Part shown: positions 28,446 to 38,257 of the stretch, one piece after another
Layout: every line of letters starts with the position of its first letter
Position numbering within the stretch: position 1 is the first letter of the stretch
From: Mesorhizobium huakuii
GTDB taxonomy: Bacteria; Pseudomonadota; Alphaproteobacteria; Rhizobiales; Rhizobiaceae
NCBI RefSeq assembly: GCF_014189455.1
Contig: NZ_CP050296.1
Span: 2,166,001 to 2,230,000, forward strand
Direction: 5' to 3'
DNA length: 64,000 bases
The notes under the pieces: model-generated
The model's input: the letters and a program-made list of their open reading frames with translations, nothing else
Databases searched by the model: none
What the model was told of the DNA's origin: nothing
Translations under genes and position numbers: made by a program

Positions 28446-29363
28446 ATGACGGCGGCGGCGGAAGGGTCGCCCCCGTTGCGCATGACGCGGGCCAGACGAA
28501 ATGCCCTTCTGCAATCAGAGCCCGTGCAGGGCTTTGCCCTGATCAGTCCGACCTTTCTCTATGCACTGATCCTGCTGGTCCTGCCGATCCTGGTGGTCAT
28601 CGCCCACTCCTTCTGGACGCAGCACTATCTGACCATCGACCGCACCTTCACGCTGGAGAACTACCGCGTCGCGTTGACCGAGCCGATCTACCGCGATCTG
28701 TTGTGGCGCTCGCTCTATATCTCGCTGACGGTCAGCCTGTTCACCGTCATCCTCGCCTACCCGATCGCCTATTACATTTCCTTCCATGGCGGCCGTCACA
28801 AGAGCCTGTGGCTGTTCCTCATCACCATCCCGTTCTGGACCAGCTATCTCCTGCGCGTGATGTCGTGGAAGGTCATCCTCGGCTATAACGGCGTGCTCAA
28901 TTCCGGCCTGATGGGGCTCGGGATCATCGACGAGCCGTCGACCGCCCTGCTCTACAATTCGAGCGCCGTCATCATCACCCTTACCCACGCCTGGGCGGCC
29001 TTCGCCATCCTGCCGATCTTCGTCTCGCTGGAAAAGGTCGACCGCACGTTGGTCGAAGCGGCCACCGATCTCGGCGATGGACCCTTGCGCTCATTCCTGC
29101 GCGTGACCTTGCCGTTGTCGGCGCCGGGCGTCATCTCGGCGGCGCTGATCGTCATGATCCCGACCGTCGGCGACTATGTCACGCCGAAGCTGGTCGGCGG
29201 CAAGGACGGCGTCATGATCGCCAACGCTATCCAGGCGCAGTTCGGCAAGGCGGCCAACTGGCCACTGGGGGCCGCACTTTCCGTCACCACCATGCTGATC
29301 GTCACGCTGATGGCCGGCGCCACGGTGTTGATCATCCGCGCCTTGCAGAGGCTGGCACGATGA
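28446..29363 (+). CDS. Polyamine-type ABC transporter permease (PotB/PotH-like)
   Basis: 305 residues from the ATG at 28446; the ribosome-binding site is poor, and an ATG at 28482 is an alternative. A cytoplasmic N-terminus of about 30 residues precedes six membrane helices, with the EAA loop LVEAATDLGDGPLRSFLRV. It forms one half of the inner-membrane channel with the next gene, which it overlaps by four bases. The PotB/PotH group carries putrescine, spermidine or other cationic amines. Confidence 0.88.
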   Translation: MTAAAEGSPPLRMTRARRNALLQSEPVQGFALISPTFLYALILLVLPILVVIAHSFWTQHYLTIDRTFTLENYRVALTEPIYRDLLWRSLYISLTVSLFTVILAYPIAYYISFHGGRHKSLWLFLITIPFWTSYLLRVMSWKVILGYNGVLNSGLMGLGIIDEPSTALLYNSSAVIITLTHAWAAFAILPIFVSLEKVDRTLVEAATDLGDGPLRSFLRVTLPLSAPGVISAALIVMIPTVGDYVTPKLVGGKDGVMIANAIQAQFGKAANWPLGAALSVTTMLIVTLMAGATVLIIRALQRLAR

Positions 29364-30181
29364 GGGCGCGGCGTTTCCTGTCGGGCGGCTGGCTGTCCGT
29401 CTATGCTTTCCTCTATATCGTCTTCCTCTATCTGCCCGTGATCTTCCTGCCGATCTTCTCGGTCAACATTGCCCCGACACCGAAGTTTCCGCTCACCGGC
29501 TTCACCCTGCAATGGTATGCGGACCTGCCGCACACGCCGGCCCTGCTCGACGCCGCCTGGAACAGCCTGAAAGTCGGTGTCTGTGCGTCAGTTCTCGCCA
29601 CGGTGCTCGGCATCCTCGCCGCCCGTTCGATCACCCGCTACCGCTACCCCGGCCGCCGCACCATCAACGGCCTGATCATGGCGCCGCTGGTGCTGCCCGA
29701 GGTGATCGTCGCCATCTCGATGCTGCTGGTGATGCTGCAGCTTGGCTTGAGCCTGTCGCTGTTCACCGTCGTGCTCGGCCATGTCCTGATCTGCATTCCC
29801 TATTCGATGACGGTGCTGACCTCCGGCTTCGAGGGTTTTGATCGCAGCCTGGAGGAAGCCTCCGCCGACCTCGGCGAAAGCGCCTTCGGCACCTTCCGCC
29901 GTGTCACGCTGCCGATGGTGGCACCGGCCATCATCTCCAGCCTGCTCGTCTGCTTCACCATTTCGCTCGACGAGTTCATCATCGCCTTCTTCCTGACCGG
30001 CACCGAAGCGACGCTGCCGATCTACATCTGGGGCCAGTTGCGCTTCGCCTCGAAACTGCCCGGCGTGCTGGCGCTGGGCACGCTGCTTCTGGTTGCCTCC
30101 TTCCTGTTGATGACCGTCGCCGAAATCCTGCGTCGCCGCGCGGCCAGACGCACCCAGAACGAGGGAGGCCTCTATGCCTGA
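29360..30181 (+). CDS. Polyamine-type ABC transporter permease (PotC/PotI-like)
   Basis: 273 residues, six membrane helices, EAA loop LEEASADLGESAFGTFRRV. It begins inside the stop of the first permease (ATGA) and ends eight bases inside the ATPase gene, so the three are translationally coupled. It is the second channel subunit of the amine importer; the cognate receptors are the two tandem binding proteins at 32563 and 33749. Confidence 0.9.
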   Translation: MRARRFLSGGWLSVYAFLYIVFLYLPVIFLPIFSVNIAPTPKFPLTGFTLQWYADLPHTPALLDAAWNSLKVGVCASVLATVLGILAARSITRYRYPGRRTINGLIMAPLVLPEVIVAISMLLVMLQLGLSLSLFTVVLGHVLICIPYSMTVLTSGFEGFDRSLEEASADLGESAFGTFRRVTLPMVAPAIISSLLVCFTISLDEFIIAFFLTGTEATLPIYIWGQLRFASKLPGVLALGTLLLVASFLLMTVAEILRRRAARRTQNEGGLYA

Positions 30182-31292
30182 ACAGCCGCAGATCGAGCGC
30201 GCCCAATCCGATCGGCCCATGATCGAGATCCGCAACGTCACCCGCAGCTATGGATCGTTCAAGGCGCTGGACGACGCGTCCCTGACCATAAGGGAGGGCG
30301 AATTCTTCTCGCTGCTCGGCCCGTCCGGCTGCGGCAAGACCACACTGCTTCGCATGATCGCCGGCTTCGACAACCCGACCAGCGGTTCGATCGCGGTCGG
30401 CGGCCAGTCGATGGAAGGCATCCCGGCCAATCGCCGGCCGACCAACATGGTGTTCCAGAGCTATGCGATCTTCCCGCATCTCAATGTCGAGCAGAACGTC
30501 GCCTATGGGTTGAAGCGGCTGAAATTGCAGGGCGGCGAGGAGAAGCGCCGCGTCGAGGAGGCGCTGGCGCAGGTCTCGCTGACAGGTCTCGGCAAGCGGC
30601 TCGCCACCGAGCTTTCCGGCGGCCAGCGCCAGCGTGTCGCGCTCGCCCGCGCGCTTGTCATGCGCCCCAAAGTGCTGCTGCTCGACGAACCGCTGTCGGC
30701 GCTCGACAAGAAATTGCGTGAGCAGATGCAGGTTGAACTGCGCCGCCTGCAGCAGGCGGTCGGCATCACCTTCGTGCTGGTCACCCACGACCAGTACGAG
30801 GCGCTCGCCATGTCTGACCGCATCGCGGTGATGTTCGGCGGTAAAATCGCGCAAGTCGCCTCGCCCAAGGAAATCTATCAGCGCCCGGTCAACCGTCAGG
30901 TCGCCGACTTCCTCGGCGGCATGAACTTCGTCAAGGCCGAGATCGTCGAGGAGAACGGCACCTCGCTGATCGTCGACACGCTCGGCTTCGGCCGCGTCAA
31001 GACCGACAAGCCGAAGGCCTTCGTGCGCAATGGCGCCGCCGCTACGCTCGGCATAAGGCCCGAGCGCCTGCGCGTGCTATGGGACAACGCCACCGCAAAA
31101 TTCGAGGTCGCCGGCAAGGTGGTCGAACGCCATTATTTCGGCGAGATCACCCACCTGATCGTCGAGATACCAGGGCTGGAAAAGCCGCTGTCGGTGACCG
31201 AGACCAACGATTTCGGCGCCGACGACATTCCGGTCGGCACCCCGATCCGCCTTGCCTACGATCCCGAGGCGCTGGTGGCGATGGGCGACTGA
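30174..31292 (+). CDS. Polyamine-type ABC transporter ATP-binding protein (PotA/PotG-like)
   Basis: 372 residues. Walker A GPSGCGKTT, signature LSGGQRQRVALARAL, Walker B VLLLDEP and switch histidine VTHDQ are intact, followed by a TOBE domain of about 130 residues. It drives the two permeases just upstream. Its 3' end overlaps the convergent amine oxidase gene by 37 bases, so the two transcripts are antisense to each other at their ends. Confidence 0.92.
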   Translation: MPEQPQIERAQSDRPMIEIRNVTRSYGSFKALDDASLTIREGEFFSLLGPSGCGKTTLLRMIAGFDNPTSGSIAVGGQSMEGIPANRRPTNMVFQSYAIFPHLNVEQNVAYGLKRLKLQGGEEKRRVEEALAQVSLTGLGKRLATELSGGQRQRVALARALVMRPKVLLLDEPLSALDKKLREQMQVELRRLQQAVGITFVLVTHDQYEALAMSDRIAVMFGGKIAQVASPKEIYQRPVNRQVADFLGGMNFVKAEIVEENGTSLIVDTLGFGRVKTDKPKAFVRNGAAATLGIRPERLRVLWDNATAKFEVAGKVVERHYFGEITHLIVEIPGLEKPLSVTETNDFGADDIPVGTPIRLAYDPEALVAMGD

Positions 31293-32566
31293 AGCTGCAG
31301 CACGATCTTGCGCGCGGCGATGCGCCCCGCAACGATCGCACCCTCGACATAGCCCGGAAATGACGGCGACAGTTCCGAAGCGGCGAAATGAACCGACGGC
31401 GCACCCGCAAGAATCGTTCGCTCGGCATCCTTTGCCGTCGCGTCGACGATGAGGTCGCTGTAAGCGCCGCCGCTCCAGCGATCCTCTATCCAGTCGCGTG
31501 AGCTGAAATCGATGGCATCGCCGGCATCAGGCCCGAGGGCTGCCTGCAATCGGCTGGTCACTTCCGCACGCAGCGCCGCCGCATCGAGCGCACGCCAGCG
31601 CAGCGCCAGTGGTCCGCCGATGAAGACGACGAGCGCGGCATGCTTCGCGTCCTTGCTGGCGTCGCAGGCAAACAGACCCGGCAGGTCGCGCCACATCACC
31701 ATGCCGCTCAAACCCTGCTCGCGCCAGAATGGCCGGGGATAGCGCACCAGCACCTTGATCACCGCGCCGCTTTCCCAGACCCCAAGCGCCCTCGCGAGCC
31801 TCGCCGGCAAGGCAGGCGCGAAATCGAGCTTCACGGCCGTCGCCGGCGGGAGGGCGACCAGCACCTGGCGCGCTTCGATCACGCTATTGCCAGTGACGAC
31901 ACGAACGCCTTGCGGTCCATGCTCGACGCGCATGACCGCTTCGCCAAGCCGCACTAGGTCGCCGAGATCGCCAGCCAGATCCTCGGCCAGCGACTGCATC
32001 GTCTCGCGCAGGGAATACTGCAGCTCCGGCACTTCGTTGGTGATGCGCCGGTCATTGTCGATCAGGTGCCAGAGCGGCACCTTGTCCATCGCCAGGCACC
32101 ACAGGCCTTCGATCATCGACCGGAAAGCCCTCTTGGCGTCGATGGGATCATGCTGGCGTTCGAGCCAGGCGGCGACGCTCATGCCTTCTATCGACGGGTC
32201 GTCCGGCTCGATGCCGTTCATGCGTTCGCGGATCGCCATCGCGCCGTGATAGGTCTGCTTGGCGTCCCTGGCCGGCATCGACGGATGGGTGATGAAATCA
32301 CCCTCGACATAGGTTTCGACGAAGGTCTTGCCGCGCGCCTTCGCCAGCGCCATCACTTCCGGCATGTCCTGGCACAGGAACTGGCCGCCGCTGTCGATGC
32401 GCTCGCCAAGTCCGTTGTGTCTGGCTTCGACCCGCCCGCCGACGCGGTCGCGTGCTTCGAGCAGCAGGAAGCCGACGCCGGCCTGCTTCATCTCAAGCGC
32501 CGCCGACAGGCCGGTGAAGCCGGCGCCGACGATGACGACGTCGGTTCTTTCCAGTTCGCTCGTCAA
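31256..32566 (-). CDS. Flavin monoamine oxidase family protein
   Basis: 436 residues. The N-terminal dinucleotide fold is plain (DVVIVGAGFTGLSAALEM, then LLLEARDRVGGRVEA), and the C-terminal FAD segment matches the amine oxidase family (PSVHFAASELSPSFPGYVEGAI). It would oxidise a primary or secondary amine to an imine with FAD and oxygen. The start overlaps the stop of the upstream binding-protein gene by four bases, so receptor and oxidase are co-translated and probably handle the same amine. Confidence 0.88.
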   Translation of the reverse strand: MTSELERTDVVIVGAGFTGLSAALEMKQAGVGFLLLEARDRVGGRVEARHNGLGERIDSGGQFLCQDMPEVMALAKARGKTFVETYVEGDFITHPSMPARDAKQTYHGAMAIRERMNGIEPDDPSIEGMSVAAWLERQHDPIDAKRAFRSMIEGLWCLAMDKVPLWHLIDNDRRITNEVPELQYSLRETMQSLAEDLAGDLGDLVRLGEAVMRVEHGPQGVRVVTGNSVIEARQVLVALPPATAVKLDFAPALPARLARALGVWESGAVIKVLVRYPRPFWREQGLSGMVMWRDLPGLFACDASKDAKHAALVVFIGGPLALRWRALDAAALRAEVTSRLQAALGPDAGDAIDFSSRDWIEDRWSGGAYSDLIVDATAKDAERTILAGAPSVHFAASELSPSFPGYVEGAIVAGRIAARKIVLQLQSPIATSASGS

Positions 32567-33639
32567 TAGCCGGCCTTGATCTTCTCGAACTCGTCGACCA
32601 TGCGCTTCTTCAGCTCGGGCGCGACCGGCTGCTGGAACAGCGTCTTGTCGAGGAATTTGTCAATGTCGTCGAAACCGCGTTCGGCCAGCACCTTGTGGTC
32701 GATCGCGGCCATGCCGGCACTGTTGCCATGGCCGTAGCCGAACGTCGTGACCATGTATTTCGAAATGTCAGGCGCATTGACCGCGCTCAGGAAATCATAG
32801 GCCTGGTCGAGCTTGCCCGGCGCGTCCTTCATCAGCACGTAGCCGCACACCCAGGTCGACATGCCTTCCTTAGTGTCGCGGTTCATCGCGACGGGAACGC
32901 CTTGCCCGCTCATCGCGATCAGCGTCTGGCCCCAGCCCCAGGCAAGGTCGACCTCGTTGCCGGAAAAGGCCTGGTCGATGTCGCTCGAGTCGGTCCAGTA
33001 GAGACGCACGTTCTTGTGCACCTGGCGCAGGAAATCCGACGCCTCCTTGAACTGCGCGTCGGTCATCTTGGTCCAGTCCTTCAGGCCGATGACCAGGCTC
33101 GCCAGCGCGTAGGCATCGTCGACATTGTCGCCGATGGTGACGCGGCCCTTGAATTTCGGATCGGCAAGGATCCGCAGCGACTTCGCCTCATCGGCCGTCA
33201 CATTGTCGGTGCGGTAGAGCAATGCCGTGTTGCCCCAGTCGAACGGCATGAACCAGGCCTTGCCGTCGGCGGTGGTGGCGAGGTTCTTCATCGCCATGAT
33301 GCCCGGATTGAGATCCTTCCAGCCGGCAATCCGGGAGGTGTCGAGCGGCTGCAGCAGGCCCGCGTCGCGCCATTTCGCCACGCTTTGCGAACAGGGATGC
33401 GCAATATCGGTCTTGAAGCCAGCCCGCATCTTCTCGAAGGCCTCATCCTCGTCGCCGAAGAAGGCAAAGGTCGGCTCGGCGCCGTGTTTGGCGGTGTAGG
33501 CGGGATGCAGCAGCGGATCCTCGTAACCGGACCAGTCGAACACCACGAGATCGCCGCCACCTTCCGCCCAGGCATAGACCGCGCCACCACCGATCATGCA
33601 GGCGGCGGTAAGCGCCAGGCGGCGTAGCATTGGCGTCAT
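32563..33639 (-). CDS. Polyamine-type ABC substrate-binding protein (PotD/PotF-like), copy 1
   Basis: 358 residues from the ATG at 33639, with a GGGGGA tract upstream. A signal peptide (about 1-25, ending AWA) precedes the family 1 spermidine/putrescine receptor fold, starting LVVFDWSGYEDPLLHP. It is the periplasmic receptor for the importer encoded at 28446-31292. A closely similar second receptor lies directly upstream (33749-34832), so the two are tandem duplicates that may differ in ligand. Confidence 0.9.
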   Translation of the reverse strand: MTPMLRRLALTAACMIGGGAVYAWAEGGGDLVVFDWSGYEDPLLHPAYTAKHGAEPTFAFFGDEDEAFEKMRAGFKTDIAHPCSQSVAKWRDAGLLQPLDTSRIAGWKDLNPGIMAMKNLATTADGKAWFMPFDWGNTALLYRTDNVTADEAKSLRILADPKFKGRVTIGDNVDDAYALASLVIGLKDWTKMTDAQFKEASDFLRQVHKNVRLYWTDSSDIDQAFSGNEVDLAWGWGQTLIAMSGQGVPVAMNRDTKEGMSTWVCGYVLMKDAPGKLDQAYDFLSAVNAPDISKYMVTTFGYGHGNSAGMAAIDHKVLAERGFDDIDKFLDKTLFQQPVAPELKKRMVDEFEKIKAGY

Positions 33640-33748
33640 GGTGAGAGTCCCCCATCGCGAAAAAGCTGCCGCGAGGTTAGGAGAAATCATCCGCTTTGGC
33701 GAGGCCCGTCCGCCCGCCATACCGGCAACGGACGGGCAGTCGTGCCAA

Positions 33749-34832
33749 TCAATACCCGGCTTTGATCTTCTCGAATTCCGCGATCATCTTCAGCTTGAGG
33801 TCGGACGGCAGCGGCGACTGGAACAGCGTCTTGTCGACGAACTTCTGCACGTCGTCATAGCCTTTTTCCCTGAGGATCACCTGGTCGACGCCGGCCATGC
33901 CCTTGGCATTGGCCTGGCCATAGCCCCAGTCCTTGACCAGTACTTTGGCGGTCTCCGGATCGTTGACGGCGTTCAGATAGTCATAGGCCTTGTCGATGTT
34001 GCCGGGCGCATCCTTGAACAGCACATAGCCGCAGACCCAGGTCGAGATGCCTTCGTTGGTATCCTTTACGGATTTGATCGGCACGCCGGCGGCGACCGAC
34101 TGCACCGTCGCATCGTTCCAGGCCCAGGCGAGGTCGACCTCGCCACCGCTCAACAGCTGCACGATGTCGGTGGTGTCGGTCCAGTAGGAGCGGACGTTCT
34201 TGTGCACCTGGCGCAGGAAGTCGGATGCCTGCTTGAACTGGTCGTCTGTCATCTTGGTCCAGTCCCTCAGGCCGATGGCCAGGCTCGCCAGCGCATAGGC
34301 ATCGTCGACATTGTCGCCGATCGACACCCGGCCCTTGAACTTCGGATCGGCGAACGCCTTCAGCGACTGCACGTCCTTGGCGTCGATCTTGGAGGAGTTG
34401 TAGGTGAGCTGGGTGTTGCCCCAGTCCCACGGCATGAACCACGCCTTGCCGTCATCGGTCGTGGCGAGATTTTTCATTGCCATGATGCCAGGATTGAGGT
34501 CTTTCCAGCCCGTGATTTTCGAGGTGTCGAGCGGCTGCAAGAGGCCTGCTTCGCGCCACTTCGTCACGCTCTGCGAGCAGGGATGGCCAAGATCGGCCTT
34601 GAAGCCGGAGCGCACCTTCTCGAACGCCTCGTCCTCGTCACCGAAGAAGGCGAAGGTCGGCGAATCGCCGTTCTTCTCGACATATTTCGGATGGAAGCTG
34701 GGGGGCTTCATAGCCGGACCAGTCGAACACGATCAGGTCCTTGTCGGCGGCGACGGCGAACGCTGCCGCCGAAGCCGCAAGCGCGCCGCCCAGCGCCAAT
34801 GTCAATGTCAGGCGTCGGCTAAGGTTCTTCAT
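33749..34832 (-). pseudogene. Polyamine-type ABC substrate-binding protein, copy 2, frameshifted near its start
   Basis: The frame from the ATG at 34832 gives a signal peptide and the mature start DLIVFDWSGYE, then leaves frame; the rest (SFHPKYVEKNGDSPTFAFF to the end) continues in another frame to 33749. The break is at a run of six G on the plus strand (34700-34705); five would restore about 360 residues co-linear with copy 1. Much of the sequence is alike to copy 1 (for example KFKGRVSIGDNVDDAYALAS). Either a sequencing error, a slippery tract that switches the receptor on and off, or a decaying duplicate. Confidence 0.85.
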
Positions 34833-34880
34833 GCTGTTCCATCCTCTTTTGGTCTTGCCGGTCTTGGCGGCCGGCTGTTG

Positions 34881-35567
34881 CTAACCGTAATGCTTCGGGA
34901 AGGCGGCGGCCAAAAAAGCGTTGGCCGCCTGCAGGGCTGTTTCTCGCGTCGTGTCCTCAGTGCCCATCATCAGCCGCAGCCACAGCCCCTCCAGCATGGC
35001 CGACAGCGCCAACGCCATCACCTGCGGCTCATAGGCATACGAGCCGCTCTGCTTGAGCGTCGTGCAGAGATCGATGAAGACCTGCTGGTAATAATTATCG
35101 CGCGAACTGCTCAGCGCCTGATAGGTCGGCCGCGACTTGGCCTCGCCCCAAAAGGCCAGCCAGGCGGCGAGCTTGCGCTTGTTGCAGATCGAGCGATCGA
35201 AGTCGGCCCACACCAGTTGCTGCAGCTGCCGCGCCGGATCGTCACCTGCCTTCTGCAGGGCGGCGCGCCAATGCGCCGAATACTCGTCATACATGTGCTG
35301 CAACGTCGCGATCAGCAGCTTTTCCTTGCTCTCGAAGTGGAAATTGACGATGCCACGCGACAGGCCCGCGCCATCGGCGACATCGGCCATCGTCGTCTCG
35401 GCGTAGCCGCGCTTGGCCAGTGAATCGATCGTCGCCTCGATCAGCTGCAGCTGACGGACTTCCTTCGAAGCCTTGCGGCCGCGCTTTTCGGCATCGCCCT
35501 TTTGCGCCGTTTCGGCGGGAATGTCCCTGGCTTCGGAAGTCTTCATGGATGTGACGGTCTCCAGCAT
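34881..35567 (-). CDS. TetR-family repressor (BetI-like), probable regulator of the amine cluster
   Basis: 228 residues (an alternative start lies at 35546). After a charged lead of about 35 residues comes a BetI-like HTH (LIEATIDSLAKRGYAETTMA, then GAGLSRGIVNFHFESKEKLL) and a helical ligand domain. It is downstream of, and seven bases from, the methyltransferase gene, thus in the same operon. BetI-type repressors respond to choline-like cations. The palindromes at 25220, 28275 and 36447 have the symmetry expected of TetR operators and flank this gene set, so it is the best candidate for their binding protein. Confidence 0.88.
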   Translation of the reverse strand: MLETVTSMKTSEARDIPAETAQKGDAEKRGRKASKEVRQLQLIEATIDSLAKRGYAETTMADVADGAGLSRGIVNFHFESKEKLLIATLQHMYDEYSAHWRAALQKAGDDPARQLQQLVWADFDRSICNKRKLAAWLAFWGEAKSRPTYQALSSSRDNYYQQVFIDLCTTLKQSGSYAYEPQVMALALSAMLEGLWLRLMMGTEDTTRETALQAANAFLAAAFPKHYG

Positions 35568-35573
35568 CGCCGG

Positions 35574-36362
35574 CTATCCAACCGGCTTCCAACCGCGCAG
35601 ATGAGTGGGACGGTGCTCGCCACTGTCAAGCACCTTCTGCATGGCCTCCCAGGTTCGGATGTTCTTGTCGACATAGGCGGCGCCGACCACGGCGGCGGCT
35701 TGGCGGTAGAGCGATCCCTTGAGCCGCGCGAGCTCCCCGCGCGCCACCTCCCGGTACCACGGATTGCGGTCGCGCACGGTGACGTCGGCAAAGCCCGCCT
35801 TGCGCATCGCCTGCGCATAGCGCGCCGGCGAGGCCATGGCGAAGGACAGCCCTTCCGCCGCGATATAGGCCTTCATCTCGGGTGAGGGTTCGCCATCATG
35901 CCCAATCATCCAGTTGGAAGCGGCAAAGACGCCGCCCGGTTTCAGCACGCGGAAGATCTCGGCGAACAGGCTGTCCTTGTCAGGCACATGCAGCAGCGCG
36001 TCCTTGGAAAAAACGGTATCGAAGGAGCGATCGGCGAAAGGCAGTGGTCCGGGTGGCGCCTGGACGAAGTCAGCGCGGTCCGAGAGCCCGCGCTCGGCGG
36101 CTCGCCGTCTGGCCGCCTCGATCACCGGCTGCTCGACATCGAAGCCGGTGGCATGAGCGGCGCCATGGCGCTCGACCAGATGCAAGGTGATGCCGCCGGC
36201 CCCGCAGCCGATATCGAGGACCGTCTTGCCCCTCAGCGAAAGCCCTTCGACCACCCGGTCGACCTCTTCAGGTCCGCCCGGCGACAGGTAGCCCTCGCCC
36301 CACAGCGCCTCGAGGAAGCGGATGGCGGTGTCGTCATACTCGGCATCTGCCGTTTCGATCAT
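35574..36362 (-). CDS. SAM-dependent methyltransferase (class I)
   Basis: 262 residues from the ATG at 36362, with GAGGG just upstream; longer starts exist. The SAM motif [21 protein letters not shown], motif [12 protein letters not shown] and the post-motif [20 protein letters not shown] give a clear Methyltransf_11-type fold, like enzymes acting on small amines or phosphoethanolamine. It heads the operon with the TetR gene and is divergent from the FAD enzymes, with operator site 3 about 85 bp upstream. A methyltransferase within a demethylating cluster could reset or detoxify an intermediate. Confidence 0.82.
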   Translation of the reverse strand: MIETADAEYDDTAIRFLEALWGEGYLSPGGPEEVDRVVEGLSLRGKTVLDIGCGAGGITLHLVERHGAAHATGFDVEQPVIEAARRRAAERGLSDRADFVQAPPGPLPFADRSFDTVFSKDALLHVPDKDSLFAEIFRVLKPGGVFAASNWMIGHDGEPSPEMKAYIAAEGLSFAMASPARYAQAMRKAGFADVTVRDRNPWYREVARGELARLKGSLYRQAAAVVGAAYVDKNIRTWEAMQKVLDSGEHRPTHLRGWKPVG

Positions 36363-36446
36363 CAGCCCTCGATCCCCAATCGACGAATGCTCAGCTCGAA
36401 TGCCGGCAAAGCCTATCGCATGCCTGGGAAAACGCAACATCATTTG

Positions 36447-36462
36447 TTGAACATTCATTCAG
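36447..36462. promoter_or_regulatory. Shared 16-bp palindrome (site 3) between methyltransferase-tetR and FAD enzymes
   Basis: TTGAACATTCATTCAG, the least perfect of the three copies. It lies in the divergent interval, placed to regulate the repressor's own operon and the FAD oxidoreductase operon. Confidence 0.6.
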
Positions 36463-36544
36463 AATAGCTGGACAGAATGGCCGATACCGTGCCAAATTCC
36501 GCTCATTCGGGAACAGATCACGCAAAATGAACAGCGGGTCGCAC

Positions 36545-36627
36545 AGAGCAATTCCAGGAAAAGTGTGAGCGGCTTTCCCGGGAAACCGCACAGAGCTTTC
36601 CCTTGGGAATTGCGAAGAAACAAAGAG
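36545..36627. repeat. Dispersed palindromic intergenic repeat, type A, copy 2
   Basis: It starts AGAGCAATTCCAGGAAAAG as at 18932 and ends GAATTGCGAAGAAACAAAGAG, with an extra inner segment. It ends 11 bases before the FAD oxidoreductase ATG, so it takes the place of the usual leader. Confidence 0.8.
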
Positions 36628-36638
36628 ACTGGGCCACA

Positions 36639-38257
36639 ATGAAAGCTTGGGACGCGATCATCATCGGCGGCGGACACAACGGCCTGGTCAACGCCTGCTA
36701 CCTGCAACGCGCCGGGCTCGATGTGCTGGTGGTGGAGAAGAACGGCTGGGTCGGGGGTGCTGCCACCAGCCGCGAGCTGACGCCGGGTTTCCTCTATTCC
36801 AACTGCTCCTATGTCTGCTCGCTGTTCCGCCCGGAAATCATGCGCGACCTCGAACTGCCGCGCTTCGGCCTGCAGGTCATTTCCTACGAAGGCGGCGCGG
36901 TGTTCACTCGCGACGGCGACTATCTCGCCAACTACCGCGACCATGACGCGCACCGGCGCGAATTCGCGCGCTTCTCCAGGCGCGACGCCGAAGCCTATGA
37001 CCGCTACGCCCGCGACGTGACACGGCAGTGCCGCTTCATCCAGCCGCTTTTGATGCGCACCGCGCCCGACCCGACCAGCCTCAAGCCGCGCGACCTCGGC
37101 GAGTTGCTCTATCTCGGCAAAAGTTCGCAGGCCTGTCGGCGGAAGAAATGGCACTGACGCTGCGCTTCTGGACCATGTCGATCTCGGAGTTCCTCGACGA
37201 GTATTTCGAGACCGATGTCATCAAGGCAAACTTCGCTTTGTCCGGCATCATCGGCACCGCGCTCGGGCCGATGTCGCCCGGCACGGCTTACGTGCTGCTG
37301 CACCACTATATGGGTGAGGTCGACGGCTCGGTCGGTGCCTGGGGCTATGCGCGCGGCGGCATGGGCGCGGTCACCAAGGCGCTCGCAGCGTCGTTCAAGG
37401 CCTCGGGCGGCACGATCCGCACCGGCGCCGAGGTCGACCATGTGCTGGTGAGCCGCGGCAAGGCCAAGGGCGTGGTGCTGGCTGGCGGCGAGGAGATCTA
37501 TGGCAAGCTCGTCGTCTCCAATGCCGACGTGAAGCGCACCTTCCTGAAGCTGGTCGAGGAGAAGGAACTGCCCGACATCTTTCTGCGCCGGGTGAGAAAC
37601 TTCAAGATCCGCGGCTCCTCCGGCAAGGTCAACATCGCACTCGATTCGCTGCCGGAATTCCCGGCGCTGCCGAAGGATTCGCCTGTCTATCGCGGCGACA
37701 TGCATTTCACCGATTCGATGGAGCGCATGGAGCGCGCCTATGACGACTGGAAGGCCGGGCGCTGGTCGGCCGACCCCTTCCTCGACATGGTGATCCCGAC
37801 GACGCTCGACCCGACCATGGCGCCGCCGGGCAAGCACTTCATGAGCTGCTTCGTGCAATACGCGCCGCCCAAGGTGAACGGCCGAGAATGGACCGATGCC
37901 GACCGCAACGGCTTCGCCGAAAGCGTGATTGCGCAAATCGCCGAATACTCACCCGGCTTCCGCGACCGCATCGTCCACATGGAAGTGCGCACGCCGCGTG
38001 AGATCGAGGCCGAGGTCGGGCTCACCGAAGGCAACATTTTTCAGGGCGAACTGACCTTCGACCAGCTTCTGTTCAACCGGCCTGTGCCGGGCTACGCGCA
38101 ATACCGCTCGCCGGTGGGTGGCCTTTATATGTGCGGCTCCTCGACCCATCCCGGCGGCGGTGTCATGGGCGCGCCCGGCCGCAATGCCGCCGCCGAAATC
38201 CTGCGCGATCTCGCCAAATCCACCTCGCATATGAGCCCAGCCCATGACGTCATTTGA
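36639..38257 (+). pseudogene. FAD-dependent oxidoreductase (phytoene desaturase-like), copy 1, frameshifted
   Basis: The frame from the ATG at 36639 carries the FAD fold (DAIIIGGGHNGLVNACYL) to about 37119; the remainder (KFAGLSAEEMALTLRFW onward) continues in another frame to 38257. Adding one A to the AAAA run at 37119-37122 rejoins them into about 540 residues, like its neighbour at 38244. The C-terminal FAD signature GGLYMCGSSTHPGGGVMGAP is intact. The family covers carotenoid desaturases and amine-related flavin enzymes; here the cluster suggests an amine or a methylated derivative. The 3' end overlaps the next gene by 14 bases. Probably a sequencing error. Confidence 0.83.
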
